From NCBI GenBank assembly GCA_002332905.1, contig DDAM01000040.1:62001-126000 (forward strand): a stretch of 64,000 nucleotides of DNA. Reading direction: 5' to 3'. Position numbers and translations under genes: made by a program. How positions within the stretch are numbered: the first letter of the stretch is position 1; every line of letters begins with the position of its first letter. Below the pieces are notes generated by a model. That model was not told the DNA's origin and made no database searches. It saw only the letters and a list, made by a program, of their open reading frames with translations. Below are positions 43,594 through 52,505 of the stretch, piece by piece. This DNA comes from Firmicutes bacterium UBA2058 (lineage in GTDB: Bacteria > Bacillota > Clostridia > Tissierellales > Sedimentibacteraceae).

Positions 43594-45180
43594 TTATGCA
43601 TAACTGAAAATTATTGTAAATTTAACGCCATTATTAGTATTCTCTATCAAATATTGAGTATCATATTTATCTAAAATTAATTTTACTAAATAAAGTCCTA
43701 ATCCGCTTCCTCCAGTACTTCTGTTCCTTGACTTTTCTACTCTGTAAAAAGCTTCAAATAAATGCTCAAAGGATTCTTCCGGAATATTAGTTCCACTGTT
43801 TTCTATTGTCAAAACAATTTGTTCATTAGTTTTGTGCGTTAGAATATCTACATTTGCACCTTCTGGAGAATAAAAAATAGCATTACATAAAATATTATCT
43901 ATAACCTTGTGCAATAATTTTATATCACCCGTTATGTACATATTTTTATCTACATCCATACTCAATCCTATCTGTTTTTGCTCTAATAGCTCTTTATATA
44001 CTATTAGACAGTCATCTAATAGACTACCTAAATTAATAGATTCTTGTTTTGATATAAAATCACGGGATTCCATTTTAGTTACCATTAATATTTCTTGAAT
44101 TAAATTCTCCATACGTGAAGTAACCATAAGTGCTCTAGCCAAATATTTATCATGATCTTTATATACATCAATGCCTTCTAGCATTCCAATTAATTGTCCT
44201 TTTAAAATAGTAACTGGAGTTTTCAATTCGTGAGAAACTGCTGAAAAAAATGCTAATCTTTGTTGTTCTAGCTCACGCTCTAAATTAATATCCTTTTGCA
44301 GTGCTTCATTTGATTGTCGTAAATCGTCTAAAGCATTTGATAATCTAGTAGATAATTCGTCTAAGTTTTTTCCTAATAATCCTATTTCATCAATACGTAT
44401 ATCATTGCACTTATAAGTGAAATCTAAATGAGCCATTTTTTGTGATATTTTACTTAAACGCACAATAGGTTTTGTAATATATCCGGAATAAAAATAAGCA
44501 CATATAAATGAAAATAACAGCAAACAGCCTAATAGCCACGGAGCTATTTTTATTAAAGATAAAACCGCTTGGTTAACCGGCTTTATTTCAGGAAATAATT
44601 GCAATGTATATTCTCCTAGTTTATCTGTTAGTTCAAAGTTATAGGTTAACGCTTCATCTTCATGAACTGAACTATATGTATATTCATCGTCATAACTAAT
44701 ACCTAATTGAAATTCATCACTATTATAAATAGTTACTGTGCTATCTGATGATTTTAAAATATTATCATCAACATTATTATTTTGTTCATTAAAATTCGCA
44801 CCTTCAATTAATTCTAGATTAGATTCATCTCCTCTAGTTTTAACTGTCATTTTAAAAAAATTAGTTCCTCCTTCTACTATTTCAATACTAGGCATATTAT
44901 TATCAACTTCATTATTTGGAGTTAAAACCACCATATTTGAGCTTGTTGAAACCACAAATTTATCCACTAATTTGATAGCTTCTTCATAGGTTGAATTATT
45001 TAGTCTAGTAATTAATTCTTTAGCTTTATAATCTAAATCGCTAGTCATAACTGAAGTGTATGTTATTGGGGTAACTAAAGCAATAAAACCAAATGTTATT
45101 GCGCCAGCTCCTAATAAAATAATTAAAGTTAGTATAAAAATTTTAGCTGATAAATTTTCACTTATCTTCCTTCGGAACAC
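43594..45180 (-). CDS. Sensor histidine kinase
   Basis: A membrane kinase of about 528 residues. A first membrane helix (about 13-35) and a second (about 205-228) enclose an extracellular sensor of about 170 residues rich in Asn, Asp, Glu and Thr. HAMP follows (FICAYFYSGYITKPIVRLSKISQKM), then the H-box FFSAVSHELKTPVTILKG and the ATP-binding G-box GGSGLGLYLVKLILDKY. It probably phosphorylates the response regulator encoded upstream and may control the adjacent ABC operon. GTG at 45180 after GAGGAG is the preferred start; TTG at 45222 is also open. Both overlap the regulator gene. Confidence 0.9.
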   Translation of the reverse strand: MFRRKISENLSAKIFILTLIILLGAGAITFGFIALVTPITYTSVMTSDLDYKAKELITRLNNSTYEEAIKLVDKFVVSTSSNMVVLTPNNEVDNNMPSIEIVEGGTNFFKMTVKTRGDESNLELIEGANFNEQNNNVDDNILKSSDSTVTIYNSDEFQLGISYDDEYTYSSVHEDEALTYNFELTDKLGEYTLQLFPEIKPVNQAVLSLIKIAPWLLGCLLLFSFICAYFYSGYITKPIVRLSKISQKMAHLDFTYKCNDIRIDEIGLLGKNLDELSTRLSNALDDLRQSNEALQKDINLERELEQQRLAFFSAVSHELKTPVTILKGQLIGMLEGIDVYKDHDKYLARALMVTSRMENLIQEILMVTKMESRDFISKQESINLGSLLDDCLIVYKELLEQKQIGLSMDVDKNMYITGDIKLLHKVIDNILCNAIFYSPEGANVDILTHKTNEQIVLTIENSGTNIPEESFEHLFEAFYRVEKSRNRSTGGSGLGLYLVKLILDKYDTQYLIENTNNGVKFTIIFSYA

Positions 45181-45826
45181 GATAACCAACTCCTCTAACA
45201 GTTTCCACATAATCCAAGCCAAGCTTTTTTCGTAAATTTTTAATATGGCTATCTACTATTCTATCATCACCATAAAAATCATATCCCCATAATTTAGCAA
45301 GTATCACCTCTCTAGTTAAAACTCTGCCTTGATTTTTAAGTAACTCAAATAAAAGCTCATATTCTCTCTGTGTTAAATCTAAAATAGTATCATTTATTTT
45401 TACTTCATATGCATCCGTATCCAATTTTAGTTCTTTGTATTCAATTATATTATTTGATTGTACTGTATTTGTTCTACGAAGAACTGCTGCAATTTTTCTA
45501 AGTAAAACAGGCATAGAAAATGGCTTAGTAACATAATCATCTATTTCTAAGTCAAAGCCTCTAATCTGTTCCTTTTCATTATCAAGCGCAGTTAACATAA
45601 TAATAGGTACCTTTGATTCTCTACGTATTAGCTCACAAACTCCAAATCCATCTATTTTAGGCAGCATAATATCTAAAAGCACTAAATCATAACATGATTT
45701 ATTAAAATTATCTATAGCCTCCATACCATCTGAAGCAATATGTACAGCATATCCAGCATCTCTTAAATATGCAGACAATAATTCTTGAATGTCTATTTCA
45801 TCTTCAACAATCAGTATTCGTTTCAT
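45158..45826 (-). CDS. OmpR-family response regulator
   Basis: A 222-residue regulator. The receiver domain has the acidic pocket VEDEID, phospho-acceptor D51 in LVLLDIMLPKIDG and K100 in DYVTKPFSM. The C-terminal winged helix (LTQREYELLFELLKNQGRVLTREVILAKLWGY and RIVDSHIKNLRKKLG) binds DNA. Its leader contains a copy of the dispersed hairpin element. It is the first gene of the kinase operon and diverges from pxpA. Confidence 0.95.
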   Translation of the reverse strand: MKRILIVEDEIDIQELLSAYLRDAGYAVHIASDGMEAIDNFNKSCYDLVLLDIMLPKIDGFGVCELIRRESKVPIIMLTALDNEKEQIRGFDLEIDDYVTKPFSMPVLLRKIAAVLRRTNTVQSNNIIEYKELKLDTDAYEVKINDTILDLTQREYELLFELLKNQGRVLTREVILAKLWGYDFYGDDRIVDSHIKNLRKKLGLDYVETVRGVGYRVPKEDK

Positions 45827-45829
45827 CTA

Positions 45830-45937
45830 ACCCTCCCATTATGCCATAGTCTTCATTGTATAGGATATTCCTATACATTTGACATTGTAGTAGCATCACA
45901 GCGTTAAGTTTTAAGTGTGAAGTATTTTTTTCACACT
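45830..45937 (-). repeat. Two-hairpin leader element in front of the response regulator
   Basis: On the minus strand: hairpin 1 AGTGTGAA-A7T..-TTCACACT (45914-45937); linker with CGCTGTGATGCTAC; an inner hairpin GTATAGGA-TAT-TCCTATAC (45858-45876); then GACTATGGCATAATGGGAGG. The outer stem TGCTA/TGGCA keeps pairing with a G-T pair. It closely matches the element at 46085-46160 before pxpA. This and that copy fill most of the 340-bp divergent gap. Confidence 0.75.
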
Positions 45938-46084
45938 ATTACCTCTTATTTATAAGCATATCATAGTTTTTTGAAAATTGTGTGAATTTTTATAATTATT
46001 TTGCAAAGCTTTTTACCTTCATTAATTTATACATTATTAACTATTCATTATTAACTGTTTATGTTATAATTCTTGTGAAGAGAT

Positions 46085-46160
46085 AGCGTGAAAAAATAAC
46101 CTCACGCTGTGATGCCACTTCAATGTCTCGACTACATCGAGACTATGGCATAATGGGAGG
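46085..46160 (+). repeat. Two-hairpin leader element in front of pxpA
   Basis: Hairpin 1 is AGCGTGA (46085-46091) with TCACGCT (46102-46108). The outer stem of hairpin 2 is ATGCCA (46112-46117) with TGGCAT (46146-46151). Inside it GTCTCGA-CTACA-TCGAGAC (46125-46143) forms a further stem. AATGGGAGG follows, six bases before the pxpA start codon. A TATAAT box near 46064 may be the promoter -10. Confidence 0.75.
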
Positions 46161-46166
46161 ATTTTT

Positions 46167-46934
46167 ATGTATATGGTTGACTTAAATAGTGATTTAGGAG
46201 AGAGTTTTGGAGATTATGTTATAGGAATGGATAGTGAAGTTTTAAAGTATGTTTCCTCTGCAAATGTTGCATGTGGTTGGCATGCCGGCGACCCCATTAT
46301 AATGAATAAGACTGTTAGAATGGCTAAAGAAATGAATGTTTCTGTTGGGGCACATCCTGGATATAATGATTTAATGGGTTTTGGAAGAAGAAATATGACT
46401 TTAACCTTTAATGAGATAAAAATGTATGTTAAATATCAATTAGGCGCTCTTATCGCTATAGCAAAGGTATATGATATGAAAATTCAACATGTTAAGCCAC
46501 ATGGTGCTATGTATAATATGGCAGCCGTTAATTATGAGTTTGCTAGAGCTATTAGTGAAGCTATTTATGAGGTTGATAAAAATATAATTTTACTTGGACT
46601 TGCAAATTCCGAAATGATAAACGCAGGAAAAACTGTAGGCATTAAAACAGCAAATGAAGTATTTGCGGATAGAGCATATATGGATGATGGCACTTTAGTT
46701 CCTAGAAAAATGGAAGGTGCAATAATTAAGGATACTGACATAGTTATAAAAAGAACAATTGAGATGATTAAGCATGGCGCTGTTGAAAGTGTCAATGGTA
46801 AAAAAGTTTCTATTAAGGCTGATTCTATTTGCGTTCATGGAGATAACCCTAATGCTGTAGAATTTGTCAAAAAAATAAAAACATCACTTGAGTCTGAAAA
46901 TATAAAAATAAAAAAATTATGCGATATGATTTGA
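46167..46934 (+). CDS. pxpA: 5-oxoprolinase subunit PxpA (LamB/YcsF family)
   Basis: A 255-residue protein of the LamB/YcsF family with the diagnostic start MVDLNSDLGESFG, then VSSANVACGWHAGDP (about 29-43), GAHPGYNDLMGFGRR and HVKPHGAMYN. PxpA works with PxpB and PxpC in ATP-dependent opening of 5-oxoproline (pyroglutamate) to glutamate. A partner fusion lies nearby at 49678-51444 on the other strand, separated by two unrelated genes. ATG at 46167 or 46173 are both possible. Its leader holds the dispersed hairpin element. Confidence 0.95.
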   Translation: MYMVDLNSDLGESFGDYVIGMDSEVLKYVSSANVACGWHAGDPIIMNKTVRMAKEMNVSVGAHPGYNDLMGFGRRNMTLTFNEIKMYVKYQLGALIAIAKVYDMKIQHVKPHGAMYNMAAVNYEFARAISEAIYEVDKNIILLGLANSEMINAGKTVGIKTANEVFADRAYMDDGTLVPRKMEGAIIKDTDIVIKRTIEMIKHGAVESVNGKKVSIKADSICVHGDNPNAVEFVKKIKTSLESENIKIKKLCDMI

Positions 46935-47031
46935 TAATTAAATATCGAGATTAATCCTAGAGCTCTTTAGATTTAAAGTAGTAAATGAGCTTTAGTTTAA
47001 AATAGTATAAAATTAAAGGGGGTTATATATT

Positions 47032-47886
47032 ATGTATACCTATAAAATTTTAGACAACATAGACCTTAACATAATTCATCAAGCATTTGTCGAGGCTTTC
47101 TCAGACTATCAAGTCAAAATAGATTTACCTTTTTTAAAATTTGAAAATATGGTTAAACGAAGAGGTTTAATACCTGAACTATCTATAGGTGCCTTTGACA
47201 ATGAAAAATTAATTGGTTTTGTATTAAACGGAGTTAGAAATTGGAATGGCAAACTTACTGCTTATGATTTAGGTACTGGAGTTATTCCTAATTACAGAAA
47301 ACAAGGAATAACAAGCGAAATATTAAAAAAAGTTAAGGCTTTATGTAAAGAAAATGACATAGAAAGTTACTTGTTAGAAGTTTTACAAAACAATACTGGA
47401 GCAGTTGAGCTTTATAAGAAGCAAGGTTTTAAAACTACTAGGGAGTTTGATTGCTACTATTTAAATAAGGAAGATTTTACACCATCTATTTGTGTAGAAA
47501 TAAAAAATGTTGAATTTTTAAATATAAATCAGTGGGAAGAAATAAAAAAACTATGGGACTATAATCCTTCTTGGCAAAATTCTATTGATTCAATAAATGT
47601 ATTTCCTGATAGATTTTCGTATTCAATTGTAACTATTGAAAATAAGATTGTTGGTTATGGTGTAGTAGACAAAGTTACTGGAGATATTCCACAAATAGCT
47701 ATATCAAAAAAACATAGAAATAAAGGTATAGGTAAAAGTATAATATCTGATTTATTTAATCACACAGAAGCTAATAAGCTTAGCTTAATAAATGTTGATT
47801 GTAGAGATGATAATTTTAAAAATTTTTTAGTGAATGTTGGCTTTGTCAATTATGTAAGTCAATATGAGATGATTTTATATTTATAG
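47032..47886 (+). CDS. Two-domain GNAT acetyltransferase
   Basis: A 284-residue protein with two GNAT modules. The first (1-145) shows LGTGVIPNYRKQGITSEILKKVKALCKEND and YLLEVLQNNTGAVELYKKQGFKTTREFDCYYL. The second (about 160-284) shows PQIAISKKHRNKGIGKSIISDLF, the acetyl-CoA motif, and a NVDCRDDNFKNFLVNVGF end. The substrate is unknown. It is preceded by an AAAGGGGG site 90 bp after pxpA; operon linkage to pxpA is uncertain. Confidence 0.85.
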   Translation: MYTYKILDNIDLNIIHQAFVEAFSDYQVKIDLPFLKFENMVKRRGLIPELSIGAFDNEKLIGFVLNGVRNWNGKLTAYDLGTGVIPNYRKQGITSEILKKVKALCKENDIESYLLEVLQNNTGAVELYKKQGFKTTREFDCYYLNKEDFTPSICVEIKNVEFLNINQWEEIKKLWDYNPSWQNSIDSINVFPDRFSYSIVTIENKIVGYGVVDKVTGDIPQIAISKKHRNKGIGKSIISDLFNHTEANKLSLINVDCRDDNFKNFLVNVGFVNYVSQYEMILYL

Positions 47887-47913
47887 ATTCTCTTTTAAAA
47901 ATGAGGTGAAGTA

Positions 47914-49470
47914 ATGAAAAAATTAATTTTATTTTTAGTAATTCTAATACTCATACTCGGAACACTAACTAATATATATGCATCACAATCAAATGTAGCC
48001 ATTACACTCCCTAGTTTTAAAATAACCTTGAATGATACGCAGATTGATAATTCCTATAGAGAGTATCCTTTTATAATATATAAAGGAATAACTTATTTCC
48101 CTCTTACATACTTTGATTGTAGGTTTTTAGGAATAGAAGCAAATTGGAACCAATCTACTGGATTAGAGGTTAATAAGACTGGAGTTACCTGTGGATATAG
48201 AAATTATACTACTAAAATCAAAAACAAAAATGCTTATACAGCAACAATTCCTAACTTTAACATTAAAGTAAACGGAAAAATCATAGATAATACAAAGGAG
48301 GAGTACCCTTTATTATTATTTAAAAACATTACATACTTTCCAATGACATGGAGTTTTTGTGTAAATGAGTTTAGTTGGAGGTATAAGTTTGATAGTATTA
48401 ATGGTCTTAGTATAAATTCAACTAATCCGACCACAACAAATGTTTTATCATCTAAATTTTCTGAAAATGTTATAAATAAAGGCTTCCTTCTGGATAATAA
48501 AAACTGTTATTATATTGGCGAAAAAGGTGAAGTTTTTAAGCTTTCGTATAACAAAAATGCTAAGCCTGAAAAAATTTTTCAGCTACCTACTGGTGAAGAT
48601 GGTAATTTAAGCATGTATGTTTATGCTCGGTTTTATAAGGATAATAATATGCCATACTTCACTTATCATTATGGTGGCGGAATAATGGGAAGTGATTATT
48701 ACTTTCAAATAAATAATGATGGTACTGTAAAGGAACTGGAATTAGGCTATTTAGTTAAAAATTTTGGTGATTATTATATTACACTTGATATAGGGAGTCA
48801 TCCTCCTATGACACCTAATAACATGTATATACAGACAAAGGATTCAAAATTTAAAAAACTTGGTGATCCAAAATATTACTATGCTGCTGGACACGGCTCC
48901 TTAGAAAAAAATCCTAGTAATGGCTTATATATGATTGATGATTATGTATATGCTATTGGCTCTGTAGGTGAGATTGAGAAAAGAAACCCCAAAATTGTAA
49001 AGGTTAATATACATAATAATGAAACTATTGAAATTGGAAGCACTGACACTAAATACTTCATTATAGACAACAGCAATATTTACCGTGTGGACCCTTCATC
49101 AAGGCTGTATCAAATAGACATGAAAACATATACTGAAGTGCGAATTGATATTCCAACTCATAAGAGTGTTGAAGTATTAAATGATAAAATATTCTATTGG
49201 AATGAAAAAGACAATAAGCTTTATTTATTCGGTCAGGACAAGGCTATAAATGAAAACGGAACATTGATTTCAATGGAAATAGATGATAATTACTTAATAT
49301 GCAAATTTGAGGAAGCAAGTATAAATCCTTATAGACTTCTAGTTATTGATAAAAACGGCGATATAGTTTTGAAAAGCTCTGATGTAGCAAATCATACAAG
49401 TAATAGTAACGATGTTTTAACCTATATGGAATTTTACAGTAAGGATATATATAAGGTAAATTTAAAATAA
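47914..49470 (+). CDS. Secreted protein with copper-amine-oxidase-N-like repeats and a propeller-like region
   Basis: A 518-residue exported protein with a signal peptide (1-24, cleavage near IYASQS). Two similar modules follow (about 28-80 and 105-155). Each has TLPSFKITLND or TIPNFNIKVNG, then EYPFIIYKGITYFPLTY or EYPLLLFKNITYFPMTW, as in stalk-like copper-amine-oxidase N-terminal domains of clostridia. From about 180 on, repeated strands (CYYIGEKGEVFKL, NIYRVDPSSRLYQIDMK, KIFYWNEKDNKLYLFGQDK) suggest a beta-propeller of the DUF5050 type. Likely cell-surface binding; no catalytic residues recognised. Starts 28 bp after the acetyltransferase. Confidence 0.75.
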   Translation: MKKLILFLVILILILGTLTNIYASQSNVAITLPSFKITLNDTQIDNSYREYPFIIYKGITYFPLTYFDCRFLGIEANWNQSTGLEVNKTGVTCGYRNYTTKIKNKNAYTATIPNFNIKVNGKIIDNTKEEYPLLLFKNITYFPMTWSFCVNEFSWRYKFDSINGLSINSTNPTTTNVLSSKFSENVINKGFLLDNKNCYYIGEKGEVFKLSYNKNAKPEKIFQLPTGEDGNLSMYVYARFYKDNNMPYFTYHYGGGIMGSDYYFQINNDGTVKELELGYLVKNFGDYYITLDIGSHPPMTPNNMYIQTKDSKFKKLGDPKYYYAAGHGSLEKNPSNGLYMIDDYVYAIGSVGEIEKRNPKIVKVNIHNNETIEIGSTDTKYFIIDNSNIYRVDPSSRLYQIDMKTYTEVRIDIPTHKSVEVLNDKIFYWNEKDNKLYLFGQDKAINENGTLISMEIDDNYLICKFEEASINPYRLLVIDKNGDIVLKSSDVANHTSNSNDVLTYMEFYSKDIYKVNLK

Positions 49471-49473
49471 ATG

Positions 49474-49530
49474 AACAAAACATCACGTTTAAATAGCACC
49501 TAAGATGCATCATAAATGTGATGTTTTGTT
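49474..49530. terminator. Long hairpin terminator
   Basis: An 18-bp stem with one G-T pair (49474-49491 with 49513-49530) starts four bases after the stop codon and ends in TTTTGTTTATATTT. The convergent pxpBC stop is 150 bp further on. Confidence 0.85.
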
Positions 49531-49677
49531 TATATTTCTATTTAAGCGTTTTTCATTTTAAAGGTTTACACAGTACATTTCCTTATGCTACTATCTCAAA
49601 GGTGAACAGGGTTTCTCACTGTTTAATAGGTATCCACAGTTTCATATAGGCGATGTCGGATATATTTTAAATGTGAA

Positions 49678-51444
49678 CTATAATTTTTCTACTGATACAT
49701 CATAGATTTTATTATTTAATTTAATTTTATAGAAGGATACATTACTTTTATTTTCTATAGAAAATTCTTCCTTTAATTTTTCTAAATCTTTTAGTTCCTT
49801 AATATACAAGTTCTGTGCTTCCTCTACACTTACATTTAAAAAGCTTATTTTATCTCCAGGTTTAGCTTGCGCAAGTTTTGGCAAATCTACTGATATTACA
49901 TTTGCTATTTTTGTGTAACCCCCAACTGTTTGTCTATCTGCAAGCATTATTATTGGAGTACCATGTGATGGTACTTGAATTGCGCCAAAGGCTATTCCAT
50001 CAGATATAATATTGCCATCCTTTTTATGCTGTATTTTATCTCCTTCAAGTCTGCATCCCATTCTATCAAATTCATTGGACACAGTGTATGTACTATTTAA
50101 AAATGTATTACGTCCTTCTTCAGTAAAATAGTCCTCCTGAGGCCCCATAATAACTCTAAGGCTAATATCATTGCTAAATTGGTTGTTTATATTTAATGTT
50201 CTTTTACTTAAATTATGTATGCTCGCTTTAGGATTTTCAAAGCCTATTTCGTCACCTTTTTCGAGCTTTCTACCTTTAAAACCACCGATACTTGCCTTTG
50301 TATAGGTTGACTTGCTTCCCATAACAGTAGGAACTGATAATCCACCAGCAAATGCAATATATGCTCTGCTTCCTGATTTAATTCCCTTAAAGGATAATAT
50401 ATCTCCCTTGTGGCAAACAAGTGCTGTATTCATATTTATGTCAACATTATTTATCTGTGGCATAAGGTCCCCACCTGTAATTGCAATGATATTATCCTCA
50501 ACAAACTCCATAGTAGGTCCAAGCATTGTAATTTCAAGTCCTGCCTCATTTGCATTGTTGCCAACAAGTAGATTAGCTAACTTTAGCGACCTTTGATCCA
50601 TTGCTCCTGAAACTGAAACTCCAAAGGCTTGATATTTGTATCGTCCTAAATCTTGAACTGTAGTAAATAATCCCGGATTTCTAATAAAAATTCCATTAGT
50701 TTTAGCTTCTTCATAGTTGTTTTTGTTTGACGATTTAGAACTAAGTGTCTCTGAATTTATGTTTGATGATTTTATTTTATCAAACTCTTTTTTCGTTATC
50801 GGTTTAAATCTTATGTATTGACCTGCTTTTAACAATATTGGTTCTTCTCTATTTGCATTGTACAAGTCTAGTGGAGTTTGACCTATAATTTGCCATCCTC
50901 CCGGAGAACCAACAGTGTAAACTCCTGTTTGTTCACCTGCTATGCCTACACTTCCAGCTTCTATTTTAACTCGAGGTGTTTCTAATCTAGGTGTCGAAAT
51001 CCTTTTATTAAGTCCTCCCAGATATGGAAATCCTGGCGTAAAACCTAACATATATATCAAATAATCAGGCTCTGAATGAAATTTTATAACATCATATTCT
51101 GATAGATTGTTATACCATGCCACATATTCTAAATCGGGACCTTTTTCTCCACCATATAAAACTGGAATTTCTATTATTTCTTTTTCTATTTTATCACAGT
51201 TCTTAATTTCTTTTGATAAATTATGTACTAAATCTATTAATTCCTTATATTTTATTATTTCTGGTTTATAAATAATCATTAGTGAACAATATAAAGGAAT
51301 TGTTTCTGTTATACCACAATGATTATAGTCATTTACTATTTTGTTAAATGTATTTACTAAATAATTTGTCTCTTCATTTATCGCATCACCAAATTTGATT
51401 AATATCGACGAATCTCCATTTAACAAATATTGAATTTTGTCCAT
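49678..51444 (-). CDS. pxpBC: 5-oxoprolinase PxpB-PxpC fusion (KipI/KipA-like)
   Basis: A 588-residue fusion. Residues 1-235 are the PxpB (KipI) part, with FTPGFPYLGGLNKRISTPRLETPRVKIEAGSVGIAGEQTGVYTVGSPGGWQIIGQTPLDLYN. Residues 250-560 are the PxpC (KipA) part, with GLFTTVQDLGRYKYQAFGVSVSGAMDQRSLKLANLLVGN and IQVPSHGTPIIMLADRQTVGGYTKIA. Separate genes are more common; fusion fixes the 1:1 ratio. With PxpA it converts 5-oxoproline to glutamate using ATP. The last 25 residues are extra to the family core. A 715-bp gene-poor stretch lies upstream. Confidence 0.94.
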   Translation of the reverse strand: MDKIQYLLNGDSSILIKFGDAINEETNYLVNTFNKIVNDYNHCGITETIPLYCSLMIIYKPEIIKYKELIDLVHNLSKEIKNCDKIEKEIIEIPVLYGGEKGPDLEYVAWYNNLSEYDVIKFHSEPDYLIYMLGFTPGFPYLGGLNKRISTPRLETPRVKIEAGSVGIAGEQTGVYTVGSPGGWQIIGQTPLDLYNANREEPILLKAGQYIRFKPITKKEFDKIKSSNINSETLSSKSSNKNNYEEAKTNGIFIRNPGLFTTVQDLGRYKYQAFGVSVSGAMDQRSLKLANLLVGNNANEAGLEITMLGPTMEFVEDNIIAITGGDLMPQINNVDINMNTALVCHKGDILSFKGIKSGSRAYIAFAGGLSVPTVMGSKSTYTKASIGGFKGRKLEKGDEIGFENPKASIHNLSKRTLNINNQFSNDISLRVIMGPQEDYFTEEGRNTFLNSTYTVSNEFDRMGCRLEGDKIQHKKDGNIISDGIAFGAIQVPSHGTPIIMLADRQTVGGYTKIANVISVDLPKLAQAKPGDKISFLNVSVEEAQNLYIKELKDLEKLKEEFSIENKSNVSFYKIKLNNKIYDVSVEKL

Positions 51445-51670
51445 ACTATCTCACCCACCTATAGTATTCTACTATTACATACATTAGATGTCAAACAAAT
51501 CTATAAAGTTAAAATAAAAAAACATAACGACAAATTTATACATAAAAACTTATTTTTCGATAATAAAAAATATTTTTTCCTGATTTTGCTAAAAAAATTG
51601 TTGAAGTAAAAAAATATAAATAATATAATAAATATTAATTAGCTAATTTATAAAAAAGTATTAATTATAA

Positions 51671-51730
51671 AGTGTAAAATTCGTTTTACACTAAAATTTA
51701 TTGTGACGCCACGAAGTGGCATAATGGAGG
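51671..51730 (+). repeat. Orphan two-hairpin leader element
   Basis: Hairpin 1 is AGTGTAAAA-TTCG-TTTTACACT (51671-51692). Linker AAAATTTATTGTGAC. Hairpin 2 is GCCAC-GAA-GTGGC (51708-51720), then ATAATGGAGG. Only a nine-codon frame follows, so the leader has no gene. The bases 51445-51670 before it hold nothing recognised. Confidence 0.7.
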
Positions 51731-51800
51731 ATATATTATCAACATAAGGAAAGAATTGATCATATGAGCATAATTGCAAATTTACTGAATTAATTTTACA

Positions 51801-51862
51801 TATTATATCATAGTCTCAGCTATGCTGAGCCATTTGATAATATGCTACGCATATTATATCAT
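51801..51862 (-). repeat. Palindromic dispersed repeat, copy 2
   Basis: On the minus strand it starts ATGATATAATATGCGTAGCA and ends ACTATGATATAATA, as copy 1 at 16581-16634. The inner CTCAGC-ATA-GCTGAG hairpin is present here but reduced in copy 1. Its 3' half parallels the pxpA leader: inner stem, then GACTATG, then an A/T-rich arm that closes the outer stem. Confidence 0.75.
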
Positions 51863-51894
51863 TCTAACTAATATGGATTAGCTATGGAGGTTTT

Positions 51895-52439
51895 ATGAAA
51901 AAAAAGTAATTATAAAAAGGATAATTCAAGCAATCGTTTTATTGACATTTCTTGCTTTTATCATACCGATACCAATGAATCGTGCATATGATGCTATAGA
52001 GATAAAACTTGATGATCCTAACTATTTAGTTAACCGTCAGGTTATAATTCATGATAAGTATTATATTAATATATTTACAAACGATAGGTTTGTGGGTTAA
52101 ATTTCAGTTTCCGACTATAAGCTTACTAATGAAAAAATGGATAATGTAAAATTCAGATATTGGATGTCCTTTATTTTATACCTATACTTCTGAGCATGAT
52201 TCTATTCGTGAAAATAACATATAATTACTGTCTTGGACGCATACATTCAAAGCGTTTGTTTAGACAAATGGCAATAACCGTTTTAGCTGATAACCCTTTG
52301 AACAAATCCGGAGGTGGAAAAACTTCAGGTAGTTGGGGAAATTGGAATGAACGTGATGGATACTGCACCATTAACCGATACTAGAGAAGAAGCTATTAAT
52401 AAATTGATTAAAAATAAAGTTATTTATAGTAATCCATAA
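51895..52439 (+). pseudogene. Decayed small membrane-protein gene
   Basis: An ATG at 51895 with a good site (TATGGAGG) is followed by eight A and an immediate frameshift; one more A would restore VIIKRIIQAIVLLTFLAF and 60 further codons. That frame stops at 52098-52100 (TAA). A membrane-like stretch continues in another frame from 52160 (DVLYFIPILLSMILFVKI) to 52384. The last 27 codons (52356-52439) return to the first frame. At least three lesions are needed, so this is a broken gene rather than several small ones. Family not recognised. Confidence 0.65.
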
Positions 52440-52452
52440 TTAGTTAAAGAAA

Positions 52453-52485
52453 GGGCTATAGGAAAATATCCTAAAGCCTTTTTCT
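52453..52485 (+). terminator. Terminator after the pseudogene
   Basis: GGCTATAGGA pairs with TCCTAAAGCC, followed by TTTTT. It still looks intact and lies 14 bp after the last codon of the broken gene. Confidence 0.75.
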
Positions 52486-52505
52486 AAGTTGAGGAGGTTA
52501 ATCAG

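Noticed and set aside
51671..51730. Known metabolite riboswitch class for the leader family
   Set aside because: None of the conserved cores I know (SAM, TPP, FMN, glycine, c-di-GMP, preQ1, fluoride, guanidine) fits the short two-hairpin form.
52160..52384. 74-codon membrane-like frame as a separate gene
   Set aside because: It has no ribosome binding site and joins with frames before and after into one broken gene.
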